A stretch of DNA of 64,000 bases from Mycolicibacterium sp. (GTDB lineage: Bacteria > Actinomycetota > Actinomycetes > Mycobacteriales > Mycobacteriaceae): positions 124,001-188,000 of the forward strand of contig JACJWN010000008.1 of the NCBI GenBank assembly GCA_020637165.1, given 5' to 3'. How positions within the stretch are numbered: position 1 is the stretch's first letter; each line of letters begins with the position of its first letter. The position numbers and the translations under genes are program-made. Below, piece after piece: positions 7,698 through 17,567 of the stretch. Under the pieces are notes generated by a model. It did no database searches, was not told the DNA's origin, and saw only the letters and a list, made by a program, of their open reading frames with translations.

Positions 7698-9651
7698 GGC
7701 GTGCGGTTGCGGCAGCGAGGGCGATCCCGCACAGGAGCCTGATCGTGAGCCCGGGGGCCTGTGGCAGGTCCGCGAGTTTCGGTTCGCCGCACTCTCGGGT
7801 GTGTTCCTTGCTGCTGCTCTGATCGCCAGCTGGGCCGGGGCGGGGCGCCCGATGGTGCTCACCCTGGAAGGAATCGCCCTGGCCGCCGGGGCCTACACCT
7901 TTGTTCCCTCCACACTGCGGCGGCTGGCCAAGGGCAAGATCGGGGTCGGCACGCTGATGACCATCGCCGCCGTTGGCGCGACGATCCTCGGAGAGGTCGG
8001 CGAGGCGGCCATGCTGGCGTTCCTGTTCTCCATCAGCGAGGGCCTCGAGGAATACTCCCTGGCCCGTACCCGCCGCGGACTGCGCGCCCTGCTCTCCCTG
8101 GTCCCCGACCGGGCGACCGTCCTGCGCGACGGCGCCGAGATCGACGTGGCGCCAACCGAATTGAAGGTCGGCGACCGCATGCTGGTCCGCCCCGGTGAGC
8201 GGATCGCCACCGACGGCATCGTCCGCCACGGCCACACCGCGCTGGACACCTCCGCGATCACCGGCGAGTCGGTCCCGGTCGAAACCGGGCCCGGGGACGA
8301 GGTCTTCGCCGGGTCGATCAACGGCACCGGAGCGTTGGAGGTCGAGGTCACCACGACCTCCGAGGACAACTCACTGGCCCGCATCGTGCGGATCGTGGAA
8401 GCAGAACAGTCCCGCAAGGGAACCTCCCAACGACTCGCCGACCGCATCGCCCGACCGCTGGTTCCGGCCATCCTGGTCGCCGGCCTGCTCATCGCCGTGA
8501 TCGGAAGCCTGCTGGGTGACCCGCCCACCTGGATCGAACGGGCACTGGTGGTGCTGGTGGCGGCCTCGCCGTGCGCGCTGGCGATCTCAGTGCCCGTCAC
8601 CGTGGTCGCTGCGATCGGCGCCGCCAGCAAGTTCGGCGCCCTGATCAAGGGCGGAGCAGCCCTGGAGGCCCTGGGCGCGGTACGCGGTGTCGCGTTGGAC
8701 AAGACCGGCACCCTGACCGCCAACCGGCCCAGCGTCATCGAAGTGGCCGCCGTCGACGGCATCACCGCCGAGCAGGTCCTCGACCTGGCCGCGGCCGTGG
8801 AGGCCCGCAGTGAACACCCCCTGGCCGGGGCGATCCTGGCCGCCGTCGAGCACGTCCGACCTGCCAGCGACGTGCAGGCCGTCACCGGTGCGGGGTTGAT
8901 CGGCCACCGGGATGGCCACACCATCCGGTTGGGCCGGCCCGGCTGGCTGGACCCCGGGCCACTGGCCGAGGACGTCGCCCGGATGCAACACGCGGGGGCC
9001 ACCGCCGTGCTCGTGGAGCAAGACGCCCACGTGCTCGGCGCGATCGCCGTGCGCGACCAATTGCGGCCCGAAGCCGCCCAGGTCGTCGCCCGCTTGCGGG
9101 CCGACGGCTATCACGTCGCCATGCTCACCGGCGACAACCGCGCCACCGCCCTGACGCTGGCCGCCGACGCCGGTATCAGCGACGTCCATGCCGAACTGCG
9201 CCCCGAAGACAAGGCCCGGCTCGTCGAAGAGCTTCGTACCCAACGCAATACCGCCATGGTCGGTGACGGGGTCAACGACGCACCGGCCTTGGCCACCGCC
9301 GACCTGGGGATCGCGATGGGCGCGATGGGGGCCGACGTGGCGATCGAAACCGCCGACGTGGCACTGATGGGCGAAGACCTGCGCCACCTACCGCAAGCCT
9401 TCGCCCATGCCCGCCGCGCACGGCGCATCATGGTCCAAAACGTCGGCCTCTCACTAGGACTGATCACCGCGCTGATCCCCTTGGCGCTGTTCGGCATTCT
9501 CGGACTGGCCGCAGTCGTGCTCGTGCACGAACTCGCCGAGGTCTTCGTCATCGCCAACGGCGTACGCGCAGGCCGCGCCACCACACTTGCCCCCGAGGCA
9601 GACCCGCCACCGGCCGTGCCCATCGCAGTGCCGTCCCACACCGCGGCCTGA
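7690..9651 (+). CDS. ctpG: CtpG-like P1B-type heavy-metal ATPase
   Basis: 653 aa with no N-terminal HMA domain, only a Cys cluster (SEACGCGSE). It has TGES, the transmembrane motif S293-P294-C295, phosphorylation Asp337 in DKTGT, SEHPLAG and GDGVNDAP. The last helix has HELAEVFVIANG. An SPC motif with a His-Glu in the last membrane pair is P1B-4-like, the group linked to Co, Ni, Zn or Cd export. Pairing with cmtR matches the M. tuberculosis cmtR-ctpG locus. Export of Cd/Pb or a related metal is inferred. Confidence 0.88.
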   Translation: MSEACGCGSEGDPAQEPDREPGGLWQVREFRFAALSGVFLAAALIASWAGAGRPMVLTLEGIALAAGAYTFVPSTLRRLAKGKIGVGTLMTIAAVGATILGEVGEAAMLAFLFSISEGLEEYSLARTRRGLRALLSLVPDRATVLRDGAEIDVAPTELKVGDRMLVRPGERIATDGIVRHGHTALDTSAITGESVPVETGPGDEVFAGSINGTGALEVEVTTTSEDNSLARIVRIVEAEQSRKGTSQRLADRIARPLVPAILVAGLLIAVIGSLLGDPPTWIERALVVLVAASPCALAISVPVTVVAAIGAASKFGALIKGGAALEALGAVRGVALDKTGTLTANRPSVIEVAAVDGITAEQVLDLAAAVEARSEHPLAGAILAAVEHVRPASDVQAVTGAGLIGHRDGHTIRLGRPGWLDPGPLAEDVARMQHAGATAVLVEQDAHVLGAIAVRDQLRPEAAQVVARLRADGYHVAMLTGDNRATALTLAADAGISDVHAELRPEDKARLVEELRTQRNTAMVGDGVNDAPALATADLGIAMGAMGADVAIETADVALMGEDLRHLPQAFAHARRARRIMVQNVGLSLGLITALIPLALFGILGLAAVVLVHELAEVFVIANGVRAGRATTLAPEADPPPAVPIAVPSHTAA

Positions 9652-9714
9652 CCCACCCCGTCCGCAGTCCAGTTCGGCGCACGTAGGCCCAACAGCCGCT
9701 TCGACTGGTCGTGA

Positions 9715-9933
9715 GCCGACGCGATCGCCGGCCTGACCACCGCCGCCGTCGCAGTCCACGAAGGACACGAAGGACACGAAGGACACGAAGCGAATGATCT
9801 GACCGTCACCGAACTGGTCCGCAACGTCCACACTCACCCGGGTGTCGGAGGCGCTGCAGGAATGCTTCCATCAATCTTTAGCGCTGGGCAGTGCGGACAA
9901 TTCACGTCGTTCGCCAGATCCGGCGCTGGCTGA
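9715..9933 (+). pseudogene. Possible cation diffusion facilitator remnant with 9-bp repeat
   Basis: After a stop at 9712 one frame reads ADAIAGLTTAAVAVHEGHE, similar to a late transmembrane segment of CDF transporters (ADP.AG...AVxEG.EAW). The following CACGAAGGA unit is repeated 3.8 times (9757-9790), giving HEGHEGHEGHE. No start or upstream domains remain. The similarity is short, so this could be chance. Confidence 0.3.
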
Positions 9934-10206
9934 TCAGTCGGCGGCAGCGGTCTTCAGGGCGCGAAGTATTCGATCACTCGTCGGCACGTCAAGGCGACAC
10001 GCATCGCCACTCGGCGGGGTGGAGTCAGGTTGCATCACATCGACGTCGTCGATGAGAACGGTCGGTGACGGGTAAGTGCCGACTCTGTCGATGATCGTTG
10101 CGGCGATGCCGAGAGATTTGAGGCATTCCCTGAGAAGCGATCTGGCTGGCTCCGCGTTTGGACAGCCGGGAGAGGTCAGCAATTCGACGCGCATGATTGC
10201 GAGCAT
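9934..10206 (-). CDS. Thioredoxin-like/mercury-type small redox protein
   Basis: 90 aa starting MLAIMRVELL, with an AGGTGG ribosome site upstream. The pattern VELLTSPGCPNAEPARSLL is a thioredoxin fold N-terminus with the Cys-Pro-Asn motif seen in small proteins next to mercury and arsenic resistance genes. SPTVLIDDVDVM is the cis-Pro strand. No merB, merA or ars genes are in reach, so its partner may have been lost. Substrate unknown. Confidence 0.6.
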   Translation of the reverse strand: MLAIMRVELLTSPGCPNAEPARSLLRECLKSLGIAATIIDRVGTYPSPTVLIDDVDVMQPDSTPPSGDACRLDVPTSDRILRALKTAAAD

Positions 10207-10238
10207 CGCATCGCCACCTGTCGGATGCCTGGTTGGTT

Positions 10239-10356
10239 CCGGGCATGTGGTCTGCACCTGCTCGGCTACGGCGACTGGACCGGACCCGGATCGGCCACAC
10301 TCATCGGCGTCGGACGCACCGCCCGCGACGCTGTCGACGAAATCGCCTCAGACTGA
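10239..10356 (+). pseudogene. 3' remnant of a flavin-dependent oxidoreductase
   Basis: The plus frame reads GLHLLGYGDWTGPGSATLIG then VGRTARDAVDEIASD and stops at 10354-10356. This resembles the C-terminus of FAD/NAD(P)-binding monooxygenases (ArsO-like), where the chain closes on the flavin. The upstream part is missing and is replaced by the divergent small redox gene. It ends 30 bp before transposon end copy B. Confidence 0.4.
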
Positions 10357-10385
10357 AACCCGGCCCCAACCCAGAAGTATGTGGG

Positions 10386-10509
10386 ACAACCGTACGGTTC
10401 TCGGATTCGCCACGAAAACCGGAAAAACCCCTTCGCCACCACTCCCGGAATCCCGCCAATTACGCAGCTCAGGATCATGGGCCTTCGCCAACCAAAAGCG
10501 GAACCTACA
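10386..10509 (+). repeat. Tn7-like left-type end, copy B (124 bp)
   Basis: Same architecture as copy A: inner palindrome AACCGTACGGTT, spaced AAA.CGGAA sites and terminal CCTACA at 10504-10509. The middle site is the most diverged. No TGT end follows on the right, so the partner end here has been lost. Confidence 0.75.
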
Positions 10510-10730
10510 TCTTGCAGCGGCGGCGGCTGCTGCTGCGGTGGCGGCGGCCCGCCTCTTCTCCAGCAGTAGCTGGTGGGGGGCTGCGGCAAGTACATGCTGC
10601 TGCCATTTTCGTCGCTGTCGAGCGCATTGGCTTTGGCCCCGAGCGCATTTCGTCAACTGCCGCCGCCTGTTCGGCCCGGTAGAACAAAACTACTGCGATG
10701 ATGCTGTGGCAACCCACCCACATCACAGCG
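10510..10730. other. Non-coding CGG/CTG-rich stretch
   Basis: This begins with a CGG/CTG-rich run right after the transposon end. I see no supported gene, only short chance frames. Confidence 0.4.
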
Positions 10731-11840
10731 CTAATGGTGTCCGCTGTGGGGATCGGGTTGCTTCCCCTCCGAGTTGGCGCTGGAGGGTGCGTGAATCTCC
10801 AGAGTGGCCACCGGCTCAGGTGCGGTAGCCGGTGGGCGAGGTGAGTAGCTGATCCCGTTGGGTCCTCGGAGCACGGGGGTGGTTGCCGACACCGACATGC
10901 TGGTTATGTCGATGCTTGAAACGGTGTTGTCGTAGCTGTTGGTGACCCATGCGAAGTTCCCGGTCGTGTCGATCGCGACGCCGTGTGGGCCGGATCCGGT
11001 GTTGACAGTTCCCCGAGTGGTCATCGCGGCGGTCTCGATGACCGACAGGGTGTGGCCCGGCTTGTCGCGGCTACCTTGGTTGGCGGAGACAACGGTCTTC
11101 TCGTCTGGGGTCAGATAAAGCTGAACCGGGGGATCGGGGACGCCCGCCCGACCGATGACCTTGCCTAGGGAAAGATCCACTTTCACCACACTCGGCGGGT
11201 CGGCAAGTCCGGTGTAGGCGTACCGGCCGTTCGAGCTCACGGCGACCTGCACGGGGGAGTTGCCCACACTCACTGCGCCGCCGGGCCGGTCGGTGGCCGG
11301 GTCGATGAGGTCAAGGGTGCCGGCTGTCATGTTTGCCACGACGATCACTGAACCCCCAGCGGCCGAACGCATCCCGTGCGGCATCCCACCGAGGGTAATC
11401 TCGCCGATCGGGACCAGACCCTGTCCCTGGTACACCGATACCGTGCCGTCCCCGGCATTGGTGACGTACACCTTGCCGTTGGGTGCCTCGATGACGTGAG
11501 CGGGGTGGGGTCCTGTTGGTGCGCTGGCGGTGACCCGGTAGGTCATTGGGTCGATGGCCACCACCACCTCAGCGCCACTGGTCGCGTACACCACTGCGCC
11601 TTCCCGAACGGTCTGAACGTTGTGCGGTGCCGCAATTCCCGCCAGGGTCATGGCCACGGAGTGGGTCGCCACGTCGATCACACTGATGCTGTCGGCGCCC
11701 TCGTCGGCGACCCAAACCGAACCGGTCGCGGCGGCCGGTGGCGGTGGATAGGTAGGGGATTCCTGACGTCCCGAACACGCGCCCACGGTCAGCCAGATCA
11801 CGGTCAAGATCGCGACCGCGGGAAATCGTGGTGTGGCCAT
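10731..11840 (-). CDS. YncE-like beta-propeller lipoprotein (copper block)
   Basis: 369 aa from the ATG at 11838-11840, preceded by GGGAGGG. A signal peptide ends in the lipobox TVGACS at about residue 21. The rest is YVTN/NHL-type propeller blades: SVWVADEGADSISVID, KVYVTNAGDGTVSVYQG and FAWVTNSYDNTVSSID. The C-terminus is His-rich (DPHSGHH), which could bind metal. It is a close paralog of the broken gene at 45881-48561. It lies at the end of a minus-strand run of copper-type genes; function is inferred from context only. Confidence 0.8.
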   Translation of the reverse strand: MATPRFPAVAILTVIWLTVGACSGRQESPTYPPPPAAATGSVWVADEGADSISVIDVATHSVAMTLAGIAAPHNVQTVREGAVVYATSGAEVVVAIDPMTYRVTASAPTGPHPAHVIEAPNGKVYVTNAGDGTVSVYQGQGLVPIGEITLGGMPHGMRSAAGGSVIVVANMTAGTLDLIDPATDRPGGAVSVGNSPVQVAVSSNGRYAYTGLADPPSVVKVDLSLGKVIGRAGVPDPPVQLYLTPDEKTVVSANQGSRDKPGHTLSVIETAAMTTRGTVNTGSGPHGVAIDTTGNFAWVTNSYDNTVSSIDITSMSVSATTPVLRGPNGISYSPRPPATAPEPVATLEIHAPSSANSEGKQPDPHSGHH

Positions 11841-12129
11841 GGAGCCCTCCCGCCGCTGTGGCGCCCAGTCGAAGATCAACGCTAGTGGCCGTGTTGGAAC
11901 ACGACCAGGGTGTGAGCGGGGGCGCCATCGACAAATTTGGCGCGGCATCGAATTGATCACGGATCGTCGAGCCGATCTCCGTGGGGGAGACCAGCCGATC
12001 AACCGGACCGGCCACCACAGCCGGCGGCGCCTGTCGCGGGGGTCACCGTCGGGGCCCGGTCACGACTGACTGCTTCGCAAGTCCACGGCGCCGGGGACCC
12101 GCAGCCTCGGCATATCGGTTAGACCCACG

Positions 12130-13485
12130 TCATCCCCCGAACAACAGGTACAAGCCCGTCAGGGTGTAGGCGACCATCACCAGCATCATGGCGAGTTGTC
12201 CGGTCAGTTGATGGCCCACTGGTATCACCCGCAGTGCCTGGTCGTGTGCGGCGAGGACACCCACGACGTGGCCGACCACCACGCAGGCGACCTTGATGGT
12301 CCACAGCAGCGTCGGGTTCAGCGACAGGACATAGACCACGTCGCCGGAGTCCAGTCCAAACAGTTGCCAGCCTGCACCGAGGGGGTCCGCCAGTCGGACC
12401 ACGGTCTCCTGGCCGCGCTCGATCAGGTAGGACAGGTAGTGGGCGAAGATGTAGCCGACCACGATCGGAATGAGGCAGTGCGCCAGCCGGCCGGGCAACT
12501 CGCGGCGCTGCTCGCGGGTGACGCCGCCGGTCGCGCGGGCCGCGGCCGAAAACGTCACGCCCACAACGGCGACGAAGACCAGCAGGCCAACGGTCCTGAT
12601 TGCGGAGCCGCCGCCGGCCTCACCGACGAGCGGTACGCCGGCGGCGTTGCGGTCGACGAAGTTGCGGAAGCCTGTGAACCCGGAGAAGCTGTCGAAGGCC
12701 GTGGAGCCGAGAAGCATCGCCATCACCGCGACGGTGCCGGGCCGCACCGGCAGGGTGGGCAGGTGATCGAGCGGGTTTCCCACCACGATGCGTCCGGTAG
12801 CGGTGTTGCGCCGCAACGGCGCCAGCCGGGACACGGTCATGCTGTACACCTCGAAGGGATCCGCGCGGGCGAACCACCGCGACCCGAACACCGCCGCGCC
12901 GGCGAACATGGCGATGGCGTAGGCGAGGATCCACAGCTTGATCGCCCCCAGTGAGCCGGGATCGGGGCTGGCCAGTTCCAGCCACACGAACGCGAACAGG
13001 CCTGCCGCCGCCGGCCAGTATCCCCAGCGTTGCGGGTATCCCCGAGGTGGATACCCGGTCCGCTTGCCGCCCAGAAGTCCCCAGAGGGTGCGCACCGGGG
13101 AGATCACCCGCCAGACGGGCCCGAGGAGGACCGAGACGGCGACCAGACCAACCCAGAGCAGGACGTAGAACGAGCCCGGCAGGGCGTTATCGGCGTTCTG
13201 CGGTCCCCAGATTGCCGCGATGCCAACCCACACCGTGACCAGCAGCGCCGCCGCCGCGAGGATGCTGCGCACGGGGCGCGAGTCCACGGCGGTGGTCACC
13301 CAGCCCGGCAAGGCGCGCCCGGGTTTGGCCGGGTCGAACTTCGGTGTGCGCCAGGCAACCGCGACGACGGCGAAGGTCAGGATCAGTGCCCACACACCGC
13401 CGACGAGGGCATAGTTCAGGGGGATCGGCAGATCGGTGGAACCGCCCACCCCGTGGGCGAGGACGGTCTCGCCTGCCTCGCTCAT
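12130..13485 (-). CDS. Polytopic membrane protein (fenitrothion hydrolase-like in databases)
   Basis: 451 aa starting MSEAGETVLAHGVGG. About ten to twelve hydrophobic segments are visible and no soluble domain. Actinobacterial relatives are commonly named fenitrothion hydrolase, but no catalytic motif supports hydrolysis. Its ATG overlaps the stop of the cupredoxin-like lipoprotein gene upstream, and the YcnI-like gene precedes that. The three resemble a CopC/CopD/YcnI-type copper uptake arrangement, so copper transport is a reasonable guess. Confidence 0.7.
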   Translation of the reverse strand: MSEAGETVLAHGVGGSTDLPIPLNYALVGGVWALILTFAVVAVAWRTPKFDPAKPGRALPGWVTTAVDSRPVRSILAAAALLVTVWVGIAAIWGPQNADNALPGSFYVLLWVGLVAVSVLLGPVWRVISPVRTLWGLLGGKRTGYPPRGYPQRWGYWPAAAGLFAFVWLELASPDPGSLGAIKLWILAYAIAMFAGAAVFGSRWFARADPFEVYSMTVSRLAPLRRNTATGRIVVGNPLDHLPTLPVRPGTVAVMAMLLGSTAFDSFSGFTGFRNFVDRNAAGVPLVGEAGGGSAIRTVGLLVFVAVVGVTFSAAARATGGVTREQRRELPGRLAHCLIPIVVGYIFAHYLSYLIERGQETVVRLADPLGAGWQLFGLDSGDVVYVLSLNPTLLWTIKVACVVVGHVVGVLAAHDQALRVIPVGHQLTGQLAMMLVMVAYTLTGLYLLFGG

Positions 13486-13907
13486 CGGGGCCGGACCGTG
13501 ATGGTGACGATGGTCCTGTTCAGATCGTGCAACTCCACGTCCACCTGACCGGGAACCTCGACGGTGAACTCGAAGCGCTGACCGGGACGGGCCTGTACCT
13601 CGAAGACATGTTCGGGAATCGAATGCACGTGAATGCTGTCGGATGCATCGCTGTTGACCTCGAGTGTGATCGGCTCCCCCGCAACCGCCGTTGCCTCGGC
13701 GTTGGTGGGGGTCACGGTGCCCCCGGCGATGCTCACAGGGAGGAGTGTCCCGACCTGGGGCGGGGCGCTCGGAACGCCGGCCGCGGACGTCAGCGGGGGG
13801 GCATTTTCCGACGCGGATGATTCCAGCGGGGGTGTCGCCGTCGAACCGCATCCCGAGCCGACAAGGGCGACGACGACACCGAAGACGGCGAGTGTTGACC
13901 GGCGCAT
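13482..13907 (-). CDS. Cupredoxin-like lipoprotein
   Basis: 141 aa. The signal peptide ends VGSGCGS (lipobox). After a Ser/Pro linker comes a small beta-sandwich: ITLEVNSDASDSIHVHSIPEH, VFEVQARPGQRFEFTVEVPG and VDVELHDLN. Two His residues (VHSIPEH) and an HD pair could bind copper, but no type 1 Cys is present. It is coupled by a 4-nt overlap to the membrane protein downstream, which suggests they act together. Confidence 0.7.
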   Translation of the reverse strand: MRRSTLAVFGVVVALVGSGCGSTATPPLESSASENAPPLTSAAGVPSAPPQVGTLLPVSIAGGTVTPTNAEATAVAGEPITLEVNSDASDSIHVHSIPEHVFEVQARPGQRFEFTVEVPGQVDVELHDLNRTIVTITVRPR

Positions 13908-13911
13908 CGCG

Positions 13912-14613
13912 TCAGTGCACCGCGGGGTCGGGGGTCAGTGCCCGGGTGTCCGACGACGGGTCGCCGCCGGCGGGCCGGCGGGAGGCCCGGTCGATCGCGA
14001 ACACCCCCAGGCCCAATCCGACGACCGAGAACCCCAGCGCGGTCCAGGCGATGACGGGCAGCAGCCCGCCGGTGGCCTGCTTCCCGATGGTCACGGTGGG
14101 GACGGGGAACTTGGGCTTGTCGCCGCCGGTGCTCTGCTCGGTCCACGCTTCACTGGAGCCGTCGGAGAAGGTCTGTGTGGTGGGCAAGGCGAAGGTGTCG
14201 GCGTCGGGCATGGGCCCTAGGTAGAGGGCGAATTCCTGGAACTGCCCTTGCGGGACGCCGCCACCGGGGGCCGCTGTCCAGGTCACTGTGCTGACCACCT
14301 CGTTGACCGGGGTTCCGTCGTCCTTGCGCAGCGGCGGGTCGATCTTGCGCTTCTGGATGTCCAGCGTCCAGCCCGCGACCGGTTCGGCCCGCACCGTCCG
14401 CAGCGGTGTCTCCTCGGGGATGCGGACTTCGACCTTGGTGGTGGGCGGCTTACCTGCCTCGGTGGGAACCCCCAGGGTGACCACGCCGAATCCGCCCGGG
14501 CCGGTGCCATCGAGGGTGGCGTCGACGTGGGCGGCCGCCGACGGGCTGAAAATCAGGGCCACGGCCGCGCTGACCAATAGGACTCCGGCTGTGCGCCGCA
14601 AGGGAGTGAACAT
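13912..14613 (-). CDS. ycnI: YcnI-like copper-binding membrane protein (DUF1775)
   Basis: 233 aa starting MFTPLRRTAG. A signal peptide ends SPSAAAH, leaving a mature N-terminal His, as in YcnI-family copper proteins that bind Cu(II) through that His. The DUF1775 domain follows (FGVVTLGVPTEAGKPPT; TPLRTVRAEPVAGW). A C-terminal transmembrane helix (VIAWTALGFSVVGLGLGV) anchors it. It is the first of three coupled genes running to 12130. A short tandem GGGTGTT repeat lies just upstream (14626-14655). Confidence 0.85.
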   Translation of the reverse strand: MFTPLRRTAGVLLVSAAVALIFSPSAAAHVDATLDGTGPGGFGVVTLGVPTEAGKPPTTKVEVRIPEETPLRTVRAEPVAGWTLDIQKRKIDPPLRKDDGTPVNEVVSTVTWTAAPGGGVPQGQFQEFALYLGPMPDADTFALPTTQTFSDGSSEAWTEQSTGGDKPKFPVPTVTIGKQATGGLLPVIAWTALGFSVVGLGLGVFAIDRASRRPAGGDPSSDTRALTPDPAVH

Positions 14614-14702
14614 CGGTACCTCCGTTGTGTTGGGTGTTGGGTGTTGGGTGTGGTGCGCGGACGCTCGGCGTGCCGAGCGACTCGTTTCGGAAATTGAAAG
14701 GG

Positions 14703-15011
14703 TTATCCGTGGCCGATGGATGGGCAGTCCATCGGCATGTCGCTGTTGGGTGGCGGTAGCTGGTTCAGGCCGCCCACCTGCCCCGGTCGGGTCAGGGGGT
14801 TGTCGGCGCCAGGGTCTGTCTGAACGGCGGGCGGATGAGCCATGACGCTGCATCTGGTTGTGGAGTCGTCCTCGATGAAGGGTGCACTGCCCAGCAATGA
14901 CAGGGCGACGGCGGGGGCGGCGGCGATGACCGCGACAGCGCGGGTTTTGCGCCGTAGCTGTTGCAGGGCCGTGGTGAGCTTTCCGGCGGTGCGGTGCGGG
15001 GGTGTGAACAT
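14703..15011 (-). CDS. Small exported protein of unknown function
   Basis: 102 aa from the ATG at 15009-15011, preceded by GGAGGAAC. One hydrophobic segment (AVAVIAAAPAVALSLLGSA) acts as signal or anchor. The C-terminus NSDMPMDCPSIGHG has Met, Cys and His that could bind copper. Its first residues MFTPPHRTAG resemble the MFTPLRRTAG start of the YcnI-like gene, which may reflect duplication of a leader. I do not recognise a family. Confidence 0.6.
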   Translation of the reverse strand: MFTPPHRTAGKLTTALQQLRRKTRAVAVIAAAPAVALSLLGSAPFIEDDSTTRCSVMAHPPAVQTDPGADNPLTRPGQVGGLNQLPPPNSDMPMDCPSIGHG

Positions 15012-15079
15012 GAGTTCCTCCAGTCGGTGTCGTGCGGGTTTCTGCTCGTCGGGACCCCGTTTCCGTGCGGGGCTGTTTG

Positions 15080-16330
15080 TCATGGGTTCGCCGTTGCCAG
15101 GTGGGCTTCCCGGAGGTGGCCGTTGCGGGCGAGGGTGTGCAGTGCGGCGGTGCAGAGCAGTCCGATGCCGGTCAGCGCCGTCCACACGAGTACTCCCAGG
15201 CTGTGCTGGCTGGCGGCTTGCATCAGCGCCCCGGTGGCGACGTTGCCGGCCAGGATGCCGACGCCGACGATGGTGCTGTAGAAGCCGTAATGGGTGCCGA
15301 CCAGTCGGCCGCCGGACAGGCCCACCACGGTGTCCATTTCGAAGGGGAACACCGCGGCCGAACCGATCGCCAGCACGGCGGTGCTCAGCAGCAGCGCCGC
15401 GATCCCAGCAGGTGTCCCGAACCGGGTGTCGGGCAACAGGATCAGCGGGGTGAAGGACAGTGCCACCACGGTCATGCCGATGACCAGGGAGCGGCTGGTT
15501 CCCCAGCGCGAGGAGAACCAGCGGGTGACCCGCAGTTGTGCGGCCACAGCCACCACGCCGGACACCACGAACAGCGCGGCGATCAGCAGCGCCTGGTGCT
15601 GGGGTGCAAGGTCCGCGGCGTGCAAAGGCAGGGCCAGATAGACCTGGAAGGACAGCACGTAGGAGCCGGTCATCGCCGCGGCGAACAGCAGGAAGGAGCG
15701 GTTGGCCAGCACGGCGCGCCAGTCCTGCCAGATCGAGGTCTGGTCCTCGACCGGGTCGGGGTCGCGGCGGGGCAGCGCGAAGAGCTGGGCGATGGTCAGC
15801 AGCGCGAACACCGCGGCCGCCGCGGCGGCGGTCGCCCGGAAGTCCACGGCCATGAACGCCAGGCCGACCAGCGGCCCGGCCAGGATGCCGGCCTGGTAGA
15901 AGACGTTGAACACTGCGAACGCCTCCACGCGGCGCTCCCCGGAATCGGCGGCCAGGTAGGCGCGCACCGCCGGGTTGAACAGCGCCCCGGCGAAACCCGT
16001 TGCAGCCGAGGCGATCAGCACCATGGGTAGTGATTGGGCGAACACCAGCAGCCCGAAGCCCGCGGTGCGCAGCAGGCAGCCCGCCACGATGAGCGGTTTG
16101 CAGCCCAGCCGGTCGGCCAGGGTGCCGCCGACGATGAACATGCCCTGCTGGGAGAAGTTGCGCACACCCAGCACCAGGCCGACCGCCCACGCCGCCAACC
16201 CCAGCGGCCCGGCCAGATAGCCGGCCAGGTAGGGCATCAGCATGTAGAAGCCGAGGTTGATGCCGAACTGGTTGATCATCAGCAACCGGCTCGGCCAGCC
16301 GAAACTGCGCCACGAAGCGACCACGCCCAT
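15080..16330 (-). CDS. MFS transporter (Rv0849-like)
   Basis: 416 aa with about twelve membrane helices. The early loop TLADRLGCKPLIVAG matches the MFS motif G-x-x-x-D-R-x-G-x-K. Its ATG overlaps the cysK2-like stop (TGATG). The order lpqS-cysK2-MFS is that of M. tuberculosis Rv0847-Rv0848-Rv0849, a copper-induced operon under RicR. Export of a copper complex or a sulfur compound is possible; the substrate is unknown. Confidence 0.85.
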   Translation of the reverse strand: MGVVASWRSFGWPSRLLMINQFGINLGFYMLMPYLAGYLAGPLGLAAWAVGLVLGVRNFSQQGMFIVGGTLADRLGCKPLIVAGCLLRTAGFGLLVFAQSLPMVLIASAATGFAGALFNPAVRAYLAADSGERRVEAFAVFNVFYQAGILAGPLVGLAFMAVDFRATAAAAAAVFALLTIAQLFALPRRDPDPVEDQTSIWQDWRAVLANRSFLLFAAAMTGSYVLSFQVYLALPLHAADLAPQHQALLIAALFVVSGVVAVAAQLRVTRWFSSRWGTSRSLVIGMTVVALSFTPLILLPDTRFGTPAGIAALLLSTAVLAIGSAAVFPFEMDTVVGLSGGRLVGTHYGFYSTIVGVGILAGNVATGALMQAASQHSLGVLVWTALTGIGLLCTAALHTLARNGHLREAHLATANP

Positions 16331-17451
16331 CAGCGCACCGCCCGGGTCGGGTCGACCACCGTGGCGCAGCGGGTCCAGGAAGTGATGACCGTTTCGGTGG
16401 GATCGGCAACCGTCAGCGGCTCCGACGGCGGCGGCTGCTGATCCAGCAGTCCATGCTCGCGGCAGTAGTCGTCGTTGAAGACGGTGTCGAAATAGCGCTG
16501 CGGACCGTCGGGGAATATCGCGGCGATGGTGGTCCCGGCCGGGTAGGTTCGCGCCGCCCATCCGGCCACCAGGCCGACCGCGCCCACACTCCACCCGCCG
16601 GTCGCATACTGAGCCGCCGCGAGTTCCCGCGATGCCCACACCGCCTCGCCGGGGGCGACCCAGTGGACCTCGGTGAATGCCTCGTAGTCCACATTCTGGG
16701 GATAGATGCTCGATCCCAGCCCGCGCATCAACCGCGGCCCGGCCGGCTGCCCGAAAATCGTGGACTGGACCGTGTCCACCCCGATCAACTCCATGCCGGG
16801 GTTGGACTCCCGCAGCACCCGCGCCACCCCCGCCGAGTGCCCTCCGGTGCCCACCGAGCACACCAGAACGTCGACGCGGCCCAGTTGGGCCTGCAGTTCC
16901 AGGGCGAGTCCGTGGTAGGCGTCGACGTTGTCGGGGTTGTTGTACTGGTCGGGATGCCAGGCGCCGGGGTCCTCGGCAAGCAACTGTGCGACCCGATCGC
17001 ATCGGGCCTGCTGCCATCCGCCGTCGGGGTGTGGCTCGCTGACCTGGTCGACCACGACGCCGTAGGCCGACAGCATCCGGGCCACGATCGGCTCCAGCCC
17101 GGTGTCGGTGACCACGGTGACCGGGTGGCCGTACACCTTGGCGGCCAGGGCCAGGCCCAAACCCAGTGTGCCGCTGCTGGACTCGATGATCCGTGACCCG
17201 GGGGCAAGGTCTCCGCGGGCGCGGGCCCGCTCCACCATGTGCAGCGCGGGGCGGTCCTTGATCCCGCCCGGATTGAAGCCTTCGAGTTTGGCCCAGAATC
17301 CTCGATCGCCACCGGTGAACGGGGTGGTGATATGCAGAATCGGGGTGTTGCCCACCGTGGCGGCAATCGTTGCGGCGGGGTCCTGGCCATGCAGCAGCCG
17401 CGGATGGGTGCGGCGCCGGTGCGGGGGGTCGAAAGGAAGAACAGAGGTCAT
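16330..17451 (-). CDS. cysK2: CysK2-like PLP-dependent cysteine synthase
   Basis: 373 aa. The PLP lysine lies in [11 protein letters not shown] (about residue 64). [11 protein letters not shown] is the substrate/phosphate loop, and [14 protein letters not shown] the PLP-phosphate loop. In place of the common SSGNTG, SSSGTLG is seen, as in atypical CysM/CysK2 enzymes. M. tuberculosis CysK2 makes S-sulfocysteine; that activity is assumed from family and synteny. Position between lpqS and the MFS gene supports a copper-stress role. Confidence 0.85.
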   Translation of the reverse strand: MTSVLPFDPPHRRRTHPRLLHGQDPAATIAATVGNTPILHITTPFTGGDRGFWAKLEGFNPGGIKDRPALHMVERARARGDLAPGSRIIESSSGTLGLGLALAAKVYGHPVTVVTDTGLEPIVARMLSAYGVVVDQVSEPHPDGGWQQARCDRVAQLLAEDPGAWHPDQYNNPDNVDAYHGLALELQAQLGRVDVLVCSVGTGGHSAGVARVLRESNPGMELIGVDTVQSTIFGQPAGPRLMRGLGSSIYPQNVDYEAFTEVHWVAPGEAVWASRELAAAQYATGGWSVGAVGLVAGWAARTYPAGTTIAAIFPDGPQRYFDTVFNDDYCREHGLLDQQPPPSEPLTVADPTETVITSWTRCATVVDPTRAVR

Positions 17452-17567
17452 CGGGGGATCGCTTCCATGCGAGGCCGCGATCGATAAGCGCGGCCGCTGA
17501 AGTGGACAACAGTCACCGACCGATCAGCCCGCGCCGGGGGCGGGGTTGAGCGGTCTGCGCTATCCGA

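Noticed and set aside
10510-10730. CGG/CTG-rich run as a functional triplet repeat
   Set aside because: The repeats are short and imperfect, within normal range for high-GC mycobacterial DNA.
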